This document shows positions 8,753-16,050 of a DNA stretch of 64,000 bases, one piece after another; the first letter of the stretch is position 1, and each line of letters opens with the position of its first letter. The stretch comes from CAUZFZ01 sp963579025 (GTDB taxonomy: Bacteria; Planctomycetota; Planctomycetia; Planctomycetales; Planctomycetaceae), in the NCBI GenBank assembly GCA_963579025.1, contig CAUZFZ010000010.1, positions 1 to 64,000 on the forward strand, given 5' to 3'. A program made the translations under genes and the position numbers. The notes under the pieces are model-generated. The model saw only the letters and a program-made list of their open reading frames with translations. It was not told where the DNA came from and searched no databases.

Positions 8753-8928
8753 AATGTCTCCAGGTACGCCGGATTCGACGCTATTCGTCCTTCACTCCAT
8801 CGTCGTTCGGTGGTGACGATCTTGAGGCTTTTACCCACAACGAAGACTGAGAAGCCGGGGCAATCTGGGAAGTCCATTCAGCGGACGCGCGTCTGAAAGG
8901 GCTCTTTTGGCGGAAGGACATTGGTGGC

Positions 8929-10110
8929 GTGAGAATTCAACTGAGTCAGCGACTGAACGACCTGCGAGAATCTGGCCTGTTGCGGGAGGCACGGACGATA
9001 CGTCCGTCGGCGAACGGCTGGTGCGAGGTTGACGGACAGCTTCTCAGGAATTTCGCCTCGAACGACTACCTCAACCTGGCCCACGACGATCGTGTGATTG
9101 CAGCGGCCCGTGAAGCTCTTGATGAATACGGGGTCGGAGCACGGGCCAGCGCCCTGGTTTGCGGTCGCTCTGAATGGCACAGCCAACTCGAACGTCGGCT
9201 CGCAGAATTCGAGGGGACCGAGTCTGCCATTCTGTTTCCCACGGGATACGCCGCCAATACAGGCACGCTGTCCGCTCTGATCGAACCGTCGGACACCGTG
9301 TTTTGTGACCGCTTCAACCACGCCAGCCTGGTTGACGGCATTCGTCTGTCACGAGCCCGCCTGCGCGTGTACCGGCGTGACCGACTCGACGCCTTGCAGC
9401 GTGAATTGATGTCGGCAGACACCACTGGCCACAAATGGATCGTGACCGACGCCGTATTCAGTATGGATGGTGACCTCGCCCCGCTCTCTGAAATCTGCGA
9501 TCTGGCCGATCAGTCCGGTGCCGACGTCATTGTGGACGAAGCGCACGCGACCGGTGTTTTCGGCCCAACTGGTCGCGGAGTGTGCGAGTTGACCGGCACC
9601 GAGGATCGCGTCGCAGTGCGGATCGGGACACTCAGCAAGGCGGTCGGTACTCAGGGAGGCTTTGTCGCCGGTTCATCCGAGCTGATCGAGTGGCTGCGCA
9701 ACTCGGCTCGGACGCAGGTCTACTCGACTGCTCTGCCTCCGGCCGTCTGTGCGGCGGCCGTTCGGTCGCTTGAGCTGATTCAAAGCGAACCCGAGCGCCG
9801 CATACGACTCTTCCAACTCAGTGACCTGCTGCGCGCGGAACTGAGACGCTTCGACCTGAATCTGCTGGAGCAATCACGTGGCCCCGTGATCCCGCTGGTC
9901 CTGGGCGATCCGAACGAAGCGATTCACGCAGCTCGGCTGGTCGAGCAGCAGCGGTTTCTGGTGGCGGGAATACGTCCCCCAACCGTGCCGCAGGGAACCA
10001 GCCGCCTGCGTGTCAGTGTGACAACGGCGTTCAACGAACAGGACATTCGAGCGCTCGCTGTCGCCATCACACGCGCAGTGTCTGAGTTGACGATGCAGCA
10101 GAAAACGTAA
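8929..10110 (+). CDS. bioF: 8-amino-7-oxononanoate synthase family enzyme (BioF)
   Basis: The 393-residue enzyme is a class II alpha-oxoamine synthase. It has His131 in FNHASLVDG for PLP stacking, Asp203 and His206 in VDEAHATG, and the Schiff-base lysine Lys237 in GTLSKAVG. The most likely reaction is pimeloyl-ACP plus alanine to 8-amino-7-oxononanoate, the first ring-forming step of biotin synthesis. The start is GTG at 8929, with GGAAGG about 11 nt upstream. No other biotin genes are nearby, so 2-amino-3-ketobutyrate CoA ligase (Kbl) is possible, although the Arg-rich substrate end looks more BioF-like. A stem-loop terminator follows. Confidence 0.82.
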   Translation: MRIQLSQRLNDLRESGLLREARTIRPSANGWCEVDGQLLRNFASNDYLNLAHDDRVIAAAREALDEYGVGARASALVCGRSEWHSQLERRLAEFEGTESAILFPTGYAANTGTLSALIEPSDTVFCDRFNHASLVDGIRLSRARLRVYRRDRLDALQRELMSADTTGHKWIVTDAVFSMDGDLAPLSEICDLADQSGADVIVDEAHATGVFGPTGRGVCELTGTEDRVAVRIGTLSKAVGTQGGFVAGSSELIEWLRNSARTQVYSTALPPAVCAAAVRSLELIQSEPERRIRLFQLSDLLRAELRRFDLNLLEQSRGPVIPLVLGDPNEAIHAARLVEQQRFLVAGIRPPTVPQGTSRLRVSVTTAFNEQDIRALAVAITRAVSELTMQQKT

Positions 10111-10145
10111 CCTGAATCAGGCGTCCGCGGCATCCTTCAAAGACA

Positions 10146-10182
10146 AACAGGCCGCCAGTCCTAATGCGACCGGCGGCCTGTT
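10146..10182 (+). terminator. Stem-loop terminator after bioF
   Basis: The arms AACAGGCCGCC (10146-10156) and GGCGGCCTGTT (10172-10182) are perfect complements. The inner GTC/GAC bases extend the stem with one mismatch. It sits 36 bp after the stop codon and ends in TT only, so it is of moderate strength. Confidence 0.65.
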
Positions 10183-11086
10183 CCCATTGGGGTCGCTTGA
10201 TTCATCCTTCGGGAGTTCCCGCTAAGAACACTCGACTGGATCAGCGACCACCCGAACCGGTTTTCGCCCGGTTCCAGCGTCAAGTCCCGCGTCCCCCTGG
10301 GACCTTCCGACGTCGAGTATCGACATCATCAAAATGCGGCTGCAGTGTTTTCCGGCACAACGCATGGCGATGAGGGATCGCTGGTCAGCCGAGCGGCGGT
10401 TGAAGACGTGCTGGGAACCGTCAAGGCCCGACGGCAGGCATCGAGCTGAACTCACGGACGCGCGACATGCGAACTTTGAACTGGATGTCACTTTCGTTTG
10501 CGTTCTTCGCCAGCAAATTCCCAATTGTGGCTGCAGGGCAACGGTCGCAGCACGTCGTCAGAAGTGCAGTGCGCTGACCGATTTTGTCTCGCGACCCGTG
10601 TCTGGACAGGCTGACAAAGCTCATAGCGCGTTTGAGTAAAACACGCATCCCTAAATGAAACAGACATGAATAGACCTGTGCAGGCACTTGTCTGTATTCG
10701 TGTCGCGGAAACTAAGAAGAGTTGGTGAATTGGGAAATGTGTTGCTGTTAGGGAAGACAAGTCGGGGGACAGCGTTCGTCTCAGGGCTCGACCGGAATTC
10801 TGCCGAAACTCTTGGACAGACACTTGCCCTCGGCAGAACGGCACTGTGGCCAACTTTGGATGCTCTGGTGACTTTGACTGCCGTGGGATGTCGATGTGTC
10901 TGCCGGATACCTGGTCCTTGTCGGACCCATAGCTCCGGCTCGTGGGACCAGTGGTGGTTTCAGGGAGATGTGCAGCCAGCACGATGACCTCTGTGCGAGT
11001 GACGAAGCGTCGTTGTCACTCAGCACTTCGCTGGCTGTTGTCTCAGCGGATCTCGGATTTCCCTGCAGGAATCGAAGGAGTTCAGA
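10183..11086. other. Long non-coding region upstream of the porin gene
   Basis: About 900 bp lies between the bioF terminator and the porin start. Open frames here have no coding character or known motifs. A hairpin GAACCGG/CCGGTTC is visible near 10254-10275. I found no tRNA, CRISPR or clear promoter. It may hold a long 5' leader for the porin or a decayed gene. Confidence 0.5.
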
Positions 11087-12379
11087 ATGGCAAAGTGGAA
11101 CTGGCTTAAAGGCCTCCGCTGTGTGGCAGGCATCGGAGCAACGATGCTGGTCGCCGGCACGGCGATGGCTGGCGATGGGATCGCGGATCCTGACGCCGTG
11201 TTTCAGCAGACTTCGTTCCTCACCAGTTGTGGTGCGGACGCAAGCTGCGGTGCGGATGCAGGTGGGTGCGGACCCGCCAGCGGTGGTTGCGACGGCGGAC
11301 TGTCCGGTCTTCTGGACTGGGGTCTGTGCTGCGACCAGGAAAAGTTCTTTGATCCCTTCTGTGGCGTCGAAGTCGGTGGCTGGATTCAGCTCGGATACTC
11401 AGACGAAACGACACTGTTCAACGACGGTGCCCAGAACGGTCGCGTCCTGTTGAACCAGGGCTGGCTCTATCTGGAACGTGCCGCTGAGAGCGAATGTGGC
11501 GAGTGGGCCTGGGGTTACCGGGCGGACTTTGTCTACGGTGCCGATGGCGCCAACACCAACTCGTTCGGCAACAACCCGGGACAATTCGACATCGACGATG
11601 GCTTCAAGCACGGCGATCGCGCTGACTGGGCGATCCCGCAACTGTACGTCGAAGTCACCAACGGCGACTGGACGGTTAAGGGCGGTCACTTCTACACGCT
11701 GCACGGGTATGAAGTGGTCACCGCGCCGGACAACTTCTTCTTCACTCACGCCTACACGATGAATAACAGTGAGCCGTTCACGCACACTGGTTTCGTCGCG
11801 TCACACAACGTGAGCGAAGACACAACCATCTACGGTGGATGGACTGCTGGCTGGGACACTGGTTTCGATCAGCGAGAAGGTGGCAGTAACTTCCTTGGTG
11901 GATTCAGCACGGATGTTTCCGACGACCTGAACTTCACCTACATCACCAGCTTTGGTGATTTCGGTGCAGGACGCGGCGAAGGTGGATACGCTCACAGTAT
12001 CGTCGCCGACTACACGATTAACGACTGCTTGAACTACGTCCTGACCAGTGATCTGGTCCGTGACGGTGCCGATAACGACGTGATCAGCCTCAACCACTAC
12101 TTGATCTACCAGGTCAGCGACTGCGTCGGCCTGGGTGCCCGATCCCAGTGGTGGAAGAACGACGGACAGTCCGTCAACGCGATGACCGTCGGTGCGAACA
12201 TTCGTCCGCATTCTCAGATCGTCATCCGACCGGAAGTTCGCTACGACTGGAGCCCGGGTGGCACGATCGCCGCCGATGGATTCAACGGAGTCAATGGCAT
12301 TCCGGGTACGAATACGAATCCGGTCATCAACGGTTCCAACGCCACGACCTTCGCAGTCGACGTCATCCTGACCTTCTAA
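11087..12379 (+). CDS. Outer-membrane beta-barrel porin with a Cys-rich N-terminal segment
   Basis: The 430-residue protein has a signal peptide (cleavage near AMAGDG, about residue 28), then a Cys/Gly-rich stretch at about residues 46-92 with around ten cysteines. The rest is alternating hydrophobic beta-strands and ends in the aromatic ILTF that marks outer-membrane barrels. It resembles the OmpL-like beta-barrel porin-2 family (BBP2), well represented in planctomycetes. It should form a pore in the outer membrane. AAGGAG lies 7 nt before the ATG, and a strong intrinsic terminator follows, so it is monocistronic. The Cys-rich head may be disulfide-bonded; that is inferred. Confidence 0.8.
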   Translation: MAKWNWLKGLRCVAGIGATMLVAGTAMAGDGIADPDAVFQQTSFLTSCGADASCGADAGGCGPASGGCDGGLSGLLDWGLCCDQEKFFDPFCGVEVGGWIQLGYSDETTLFNDGAQNGRVLLNQGWLYLERAAESECGEWAWGYRADFVYGADGANTNSFGNNPGQFDIDDGFKHGDRADWAIPQLYVEVTNGDWTVKGGHFYTLHGYEVVTAPDNFFFTHAYTMNNSEPFTHTGFVASHNVSEDTTIYGGWTAGWDTGFDQREGGSNFLGGFSTDVSDDLNFTYITSFGDFGAGRGEGGYAHSIVADYTINDCLNYVLTSDLVRDGADNDVISLNHYLIYQVSDCVGLGARSQWWKNDGQSVNAMTVGANIRPHSQIVIRPEVRYDWSPGGTIAADGFNGVNGIPGTNTNPVINGSNATTFAVDVILTF

Positions 12380-12408
12380 TTCGGGATGCGGCATAGTTAA
12401 GAGACTCG

Positions 12409-12448
12409 ACCCGGCCGGTGCCTTTGGCGCCGGCCGGGTTTCTTTTTT
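12409..12448 (+). terminator. Intrinsic terminator of the porin gene
   Basis: The stem ACCCGGCCGG (12409-12418) pairs with CCGGCCGGGT (12430-12439). Inner GTGCC/GGCGC pairs (one wobble) leave a TTT loop, and TTTCTTTTTT follows. This is a textbook rho-independent terminator 30 bp after the stop. Confidence 0.9.
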
Positions 12449-12616
12449 GGCTGAGGAGCGACACGTGAGCGCTTAGACGGATCGGCTGCTGCTTGCCACA
12501 CGCCTGCTTCGAACGAAGTTCAGGACCGTCGAACCCCGACGGCAAAGTCCACGTCCGCCATTGGACATTGCCTGTCGGACATTTGCTGTGAATGGCCGAT
12601 TCGCCGCTGACGGTGT

Positions 12617-12645
12617 TTGACCGCTCGCAAATTCGGGCCTACGAT
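12617..12645 (+). promoter_or_regulatory. Sigma-70-like promoter for the cimA leader
   Basis: TTGACC at 12617-12622 and TACGAT at 12640-12645 are separated by exactly 17 bp. Each differs little from the consensus TTGACA and TATAAT. Transcription would start near 12652, about 25 nt before a short leader ORF. The porin terminator upstream isolates this transcript. Confidence 0.6.
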
Positions 12646-12675
12646 GGCTGAGTCTTATTCAACACGTGGAAAACA

Positions 12676-12753
12676 ATGCCTCAGCTCCCAGCCACTACCG
12701 TCGAGTCCCGGATCGATGTGATTCCGTGTACTGCCAGCATTATTTGGCCGTAA
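12676..12753 (+). CDS. Putative 25-residue leader peptide of the cimA operon
   Basis: An ATG at 12676 opens 25 codons, MPQLPATTVESRIDVIPC then TASIIWP, and stops at TAA 12751-12753. Four of the 25 residues are Ile and two are Val. Two adjacent ATT codons lie at 12739-12744, just before the end. A weak GGA site lies 5 nt upstream. The position, 24 nt after a predicted transcription start and just before an intrinsic terminator ahead of a branched-chain amino acid gene, fits a translated attenuator leader. The peptide itself would have no function. It could still be a chance ORF. Confidence 0.45.
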   Translation: MPQLPATTVESRIDVIPCTASIIWP

Positions 12754-12828
12754 GACGGCGGCACTGGGGTTCACGCAAAACGCAACAACTGATACAGCCC
12801 TCAGGTCGCCCGATCTGAGGGCTTTTTT
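12732..12828 (+). promoter_or_regulatory. Putative transcription attenuator upstream of cimA
   Basis: Mutually exclusive pairings are visible. First, TGCC (12732-12735) and GCCGT (12747-12751) pair with ACGGCGGCA (12755-12763), forming a hairpin that spans the adjacent Ile codons. Second, CTGGGG (12764-12769) can pair with CCTCAG (12799-12804), one wobble, as an antiterminator. Third, GCCCTCAG (12797-12804) pairs with CTGAGGGC (12815-12822), followed by six T, as an intrinsic terminator. A ribosome stalled at the Ile codons would open the first hairpin and could favour the antiterminator. The terminator is clear; the switch is inferred by eye without energy calculation. Confidence 0.5.
12797..12828 (+). 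terminator. Intrinsic terminator in the cimA leader
   Basis: GCCCTCAG (12797-12804) and CTGAGGGC (12815-12822) form a perfect 8-bp stem around a 10-nt loop, followed by TTTTTT at 12823-12828. No full gene lies between the porin terminator and this one, so it most likely controls read-through into cimA. Confidence 0.85.
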
Positions 12829-12830
12829 CA

Positions 12831-12935
12831 TTTGTCATTAGTTAACTGCCATTAGTCATCTGTCATCCGAACAGGACGACGGCGACTCGGCAGAATCCAA
12901 TGGCGAATGACCGTTGACAAATAACTAATGACAAA
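12831..12935. repeat. 14-bp inverted repeat flanking the cimA start region
   Basis: TTTGTCATTAGTTA at 12831-12844 is the exact reverse complement of TAACTAATGACAAA at 12922-12935, separated by 77 bp. Related ATTAGTCATCTGTCAT units lie between them. The right arm covers the upstream candidate ATG (12928). It could be a repeat remnant or could fold in the mRNA and affect translation. Confidence 0.6.
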
Positions 12936-12948
12936 CGACCACAGCCCC

Positions 12949-14586
12949 ATGACCACTCGAATCCAGATCTACGACACATCCCTCCGTGACGGCACGCAGG
13001 GCGAGGGCGTCAATTTCTCACTGCAGGACAAACTGCTGATCGCCCGCATGCTGGACGATCTGGGATTTGACTTCATCGAGGGTGGTTATCCGCTGTCGAA
13101 TCCGAAGGACGAAGAGTTCTTCCAGCGAGCAGCCGATACCGACTGGAAGCACGCCCGCATCGCAGCCTTCGGGATGACTCGTCGCCGCGGTGTGTCTGCG
13201 GAAGACGACATTGGCATGCTGGCCCTCCGCGATTCGAACGCTCCGGTCTGCACGGTCGTGGGCAAAACCTGGAGCCTGCACGTCACGGAAGTACTGCGCG
13301 TCGATGAAGTCGAAAATCTGGCCATGATCCGTGACTCGGTAGGCTTCCTGGCGGCCGAGGGCCGTGAGGTCATTTACGACGCGGAACATTTCTTCGACGG
13401 CTGGCGAGCGGACCCGGAATTCGCGCTGAAGACAATTCAGGCCGCGGCGGAATCTGGTGCGGGTCTGGTCTGCCTGTGCGACACCAACGGTGGCCGCCTG
13501 CCAGAACAGATTGCAGAAGCCGTGCAGGCGGCACGCGATGCCTTGGCGGTGCCTGTGGGCATTCACTGTCACAATGACTCGGACGTGGCCGTCGCCAATT
13601 CACTGGCCGCCATCGATGCCGGGGCTGTGCAGGTCCAGGGCACGATCAACGGAATTGGAGAACGCTGCGGTAACGCCGATCTGTGCAGCGTCGTGGCCAA
13701 CCTGGCTCTGAAGAAATCCGGCTACGAGATGCTGCGGGAAGGGTCGGTGCAGCATCTGGCCGAGCTGTCACGCTACGTCTACGAAACCGCGAACATGCAC
13801 TTCCGCGGCAACCAGCCGTTTGTTGGTCGCAGCGCGTTTGCGCACAAGGGCGGCATGCACGTCCATGCAGTCAATCGCATTTCTGAAAGTTACGAGCACA
13901 TCAGCCCGGAACTCGTTGGCAACGAACGCCGCGTGCTGGTCAGTGAGTTGTCTGGTCGGTCGAACATTGTGGCGAAAGCGACGAAGTACAAGCTCGAGAA
14001 CGACGCCGAGTTGATGAAGGCCATCCTCGAGCGTGTTCAGGATCTGGAAGCTCAGGGCTATCAGTTTGAGGCGGCGGAGGCGTCGTTCGATCTGCAGATC
14101 AAGAAAGTTGCCGGTACCTACGAGCGGCGGTTCGAACGCATTCACTACCGTGTGAATGTCGAGACGGCCCAGGACTCGCCGGCCATCACCGAAGCCACGA
14201 TCAAGTTGCGGGTCAACGGTGAGAACGTTCATGTCGTGGGCGAAGGCGATGGACCGGTCAACGCTCTGGACGCGGCCCTGCGTAAGGCCCTTGAGCCGGT
14301 TTACCCGAATCTGTCCGGGATGCACCTGGTCGATTATAAGGTTCGCGTGATCAACTCGGCCGAAGGCACCGCTGCCCGCGTTCGTGTGGTCATCGAAAGC
14401 CAGGACGATGAAGACGTCTGGAGCACGGTCGGCGTCAGTGAGAACATCATCGAAGCGAGCTGGATCGCTCTCGTCGACAGCGTAGAATACAAGCTCTACA
14501 AGGACGAAGGCGAACTGCTGGGCCACGGCAGTTCCAGCGGCAGTGGTGTCGCCGTCGCGTCCTCAACCAGTGAGGCATCCGCATGA
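12949..14586 (+). CDS. cimA: Citramalate synthase
   Basis: The start at 12949 (MTTRIQIYDTSLRDG) matches the family's N terminus; an ATG at 12928 is possible. The 545-residue enzyme condenses pyruvate and acetyl-CoA to (R)-citramalate, opening the threonine-independent route to isoleucine. A DTSLRDGTQGEG catalytic loop opens an alpha-IPM/citramalate TIM barrel, metal-binding His206 and His208 lie in GIHCHND, and an NGIGERCGNADL motif is present. A C-terminal LeuA allosteric domain covers about residues 400-520, where feedback by isoleucine would act. The GVNFSLQDK start and ERCGNADL favour CimA over LeuA. It has a probable attenuator upstream. Its TGA overlaps the next gene by ATGA. Confidence 0.9.
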   Translation: MTTRIQIYDTSLRDGTQGEGVNFSLQDKLLIARMLDDLGFDFIEGGYPLSNPKDEEFFQRAADTDWKHARIAAFGMTRRRGVSAEDDIGMLALRDSNAPVCTVVGKTWSLHVTEVLRVDEVENLAMIRDSVGFLAAEGREVIYDAEHFFDGWRADPEFALKTIQAAAESGAGLVCLCDTNGGRLPEQIAEAVQAARDALAVPVGIHCHNDSDVAVANSLAAIDAGAVQVQGTINGIGERCGNADLCSVVANLALKKSGYEMLREGSVQHLAELSRYVYETANMHFRGNQPFVGRSAFAHKGGMHVHAVNRISESYEHISPELVGNERRVLVSELSGRSNIVAKATKYKLENDAELMKAILERVQDLEAQGYQFEAAEASFDLQIKKVAGTYERRFERIHYRVNVETAQDSPAITEATIKLRVNGENVHVVGEGDGPVNALDAALRKALEPVYPNLSGMHLVDYKVRVINSAEGTAARVRVVIESQDDEDVWSTVGVSENIIEASWIALVDSVEYKLYKDEGELLGHGSSSGSGVAVASSTSEASA

Positions 14587-15224
14587 CCAGCATGAGTCTT
14601 CTCGATCATGCCGTCCGAGGTGAGGCGTTTCCCGAACCGCTGACGACCGAGCAGTACCATCGAATGATCGAGACCGGAGTTCTGATGGAAGGTACCCCCA
14701 TCGAGCTAATCGATGGAATTCTCGTGCGTAAAGACCGGCGTGATTCTGCAGAGGACTCGATTACGACGGTGGGCCCCGGGCACTGCAGCGCCCTCACTCA
14801 ATTGATGACCCTGCTCATTTCGGCGACGGGCGGTGTGAACTGTCACGTGCGGTGTCAACAACCAATCCACGTCCCGCCGCGTCACGAGCCCGAGCCCGAT
14901 CACGCTGTCGTCCGCGGCGGTGTTTGCGACTACAACGAAGGGCACCCGGAGCCCGAGCACGTTCTGTTGCTTGTGGAGGTTTCCGATTCCTCACTCAGCT
15001 ACGACCGGGGTGAGAAACTTCGTGTGTACGCAGCGGCGGAAATCTCCCAGTACTGGATCGTCAACCTGAGCGATCGTTGTATTGAGGTCTACACTCAGCC
15101 GTCGGCGTCGGCTGAACCTGCCAGCTATCAGTCGAAGCAAGTCTTCGAACGCGGGCAGAGCGTTTCGTTTGATGTCGATGGTCAGACTCTCGAACTCGAT
15201 GTGAACGCGGTTCTTCCGGCATGA
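14583..15224 (+). CDS. Uma2-family (DUF820) PD-(D/E)XK nuclease-like protein
   Basis: The 213-residue protein matches Uma2/DUF820. It has an early LTTEQYHRMIETGVL helix, an IELIDGILVRK strand, an EPDHAVVRG acidic motif, a LVEVSDSSLSYDRGEKLRVYA core and a YWIVNLSDRCIEVY strand. These have the restriction-endonuclease fold with an Asp...Glu-x-Ser/Lys pattern; their biological role is largely unproven. The family is common in cyanobacteria and planctomycetes. Its ATG overlaps the cimA stop (ATGA), so it is translated from the cimA transcript. DNA cleavage is inferred from the fold only. Confidence 0.85.
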   Translation: MTSMSLLDHAVRGEAFPEPLTTEQYHRMIETGVLMEGTPIELIDGILVRKDRRDSAEDSITTVGPGHCSALTQLMTLLISATGGVNCHVRCQQPIHVPPRHEPEPDHAVVRGGVCDYNEGHPEPEHVLLLVEVSDSSLSYDRGEKLRVYAAAEISQYWIVNLSDRCIEVYTQPSASAEPASYQSKQVFERGQSVSFDVDGQTLELDVNAVLPA

Positions 15225-15408
15225 GCGGACTGGTGAAAACCTTCGGTGCCCTGCCGGCCGTGGACATGCTGGGGAACCTCTACCCGTCGGGATCAGGCAA
15301 CTGGGCCTGGACACTCGGAACCGAATCGCGTACTCCGGGTCTTCAGGACAAACGCTGCGGAGTAGCATTTCGGATGGACTTGCAGGCTGCGGTCCAGGAG
15401 CTGAATCG

Positions 15409-15708
15409 ATGGTCTCGACACCAACTGACATCATCAACACGCTGCGTGAGATGCAGCCGGACGTGCAGGCCAGTTTTCCTGTGACCCGTATGGCGTTGTT
15501 CGGATCGTGGGCGCGGCAGCAACAGACAGATGCCAGTGACGTCGATATTCTTGTCGAGGTCGACCCGTCGATCGGGCTGCGGTTCGTCGACCTTGCAGAG
15601 CGACTCGAAGAACGATTGCAGCGTCGTGTCGATCTGGTCTCGCGACGGGCGATCAAGCCTGCGCTCTGGAAGTTGATCGAACCGGAGCTGATCGATGCCT
15701 GGGCGTGA
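15409..15708 (+). CDS. mntA: MNT-type nucleotidyltransferase antitoxin (MntA-like)
   Basis: The 99-residue minimal nucleotidyltransferase has the GS-x10-DxD signature: Gly32-Ser33, then Asp44 and Asp46 in SDVDILVEVD. In characterised HepT-MntA pairs this protein neutralises the HepT toxin by transferring AMP to a tyrosine. CAGGAG lies about 8 nt before the ATG. Its 3' end overlaps the toxin gene by 14 bp, the usual operon arrangement. It lies inside the cimA-valS gene row. Confidence 0.88.
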   Translation: MVSTPTDIINTLREMQPDVQASFPVTRMALFGSWARQQQTDASDVDILVEVDPSIGLRFVDLAERLEERLQRRVDLVSRRAIKPALWKLIEPELIDAWA

Positions 15709-16042
15709 CCCGCTGATTCTGATTGACGACATTCTGACCGCAGCACACCGGGCCGATGACTACGTCACCGGTCTCGACTTTGACGGATTCCTTGCTGATC
15801 AGCGAACGATCGACGCCACCGTGCGGAATCTTGAAATCATCGGTGAAGCGTGCCGCCAGCTCCCCGATGATTTTCGAAACCGACACCTCGATATCCCGTG
15901 GCGGCAGATCTCTGGACTCAGGAATCGGATTGTGCATGACTACTTCAACGTCGACCTCGAAATTGTGTGGGACATTGTCACGGTAGACCTTCCACAGCTC
16001 GTCATCGAAATTGCAAAACTGAAGGACCCAGGAGAGGGATAA
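15695..16042 (+). CDS. hepT: HepT-like (DUF86) toxin
   Basis: The 115-residue HEPN protein has the Rx4-6HxY motif as Arg76, His81 and Tyr83 in RNRIVHDY, all intact. HepT toxins are RNases, and the tyrosine is the residue AMPylated by the MntA antitoxin. The gene overlaps the antitoxin by 14 bp and ends 8 bp before valS. The intact active site suggests a functional pair. That it cleaves RNA is family knowledge; the target is unknown. Confidence 0.88.
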   Translation: MPGRDPLILIDDILTAAHRADDYVTGLDFDGFLADQRTIDATVRNLEIIGEACRQLPDDFRNRHLDIPWRQISGLRNRIVHDYFNVDLEIVWDIVTVDLPQLVIEIAKLKDPGEG

Positions 16043-16050
16043 CGACTTCA

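Noticed and set aside
10688..10987. 99-codon ORF in the long region before the porin
   Set aside because: No domain, no ribosome-binding site and unusual Trp/Cys-rich composition.
15221..15484. 87-codon ORF overlapping the Uma2 stop by ATGA
   Set aside because: It runs 76 bp into mntA in another frame, has no recognisable domain, and its C-terminal part is Arg/Cys/Ser-rich as expected of a shadow frame. The mntA start has its own good ribosome-binding site.
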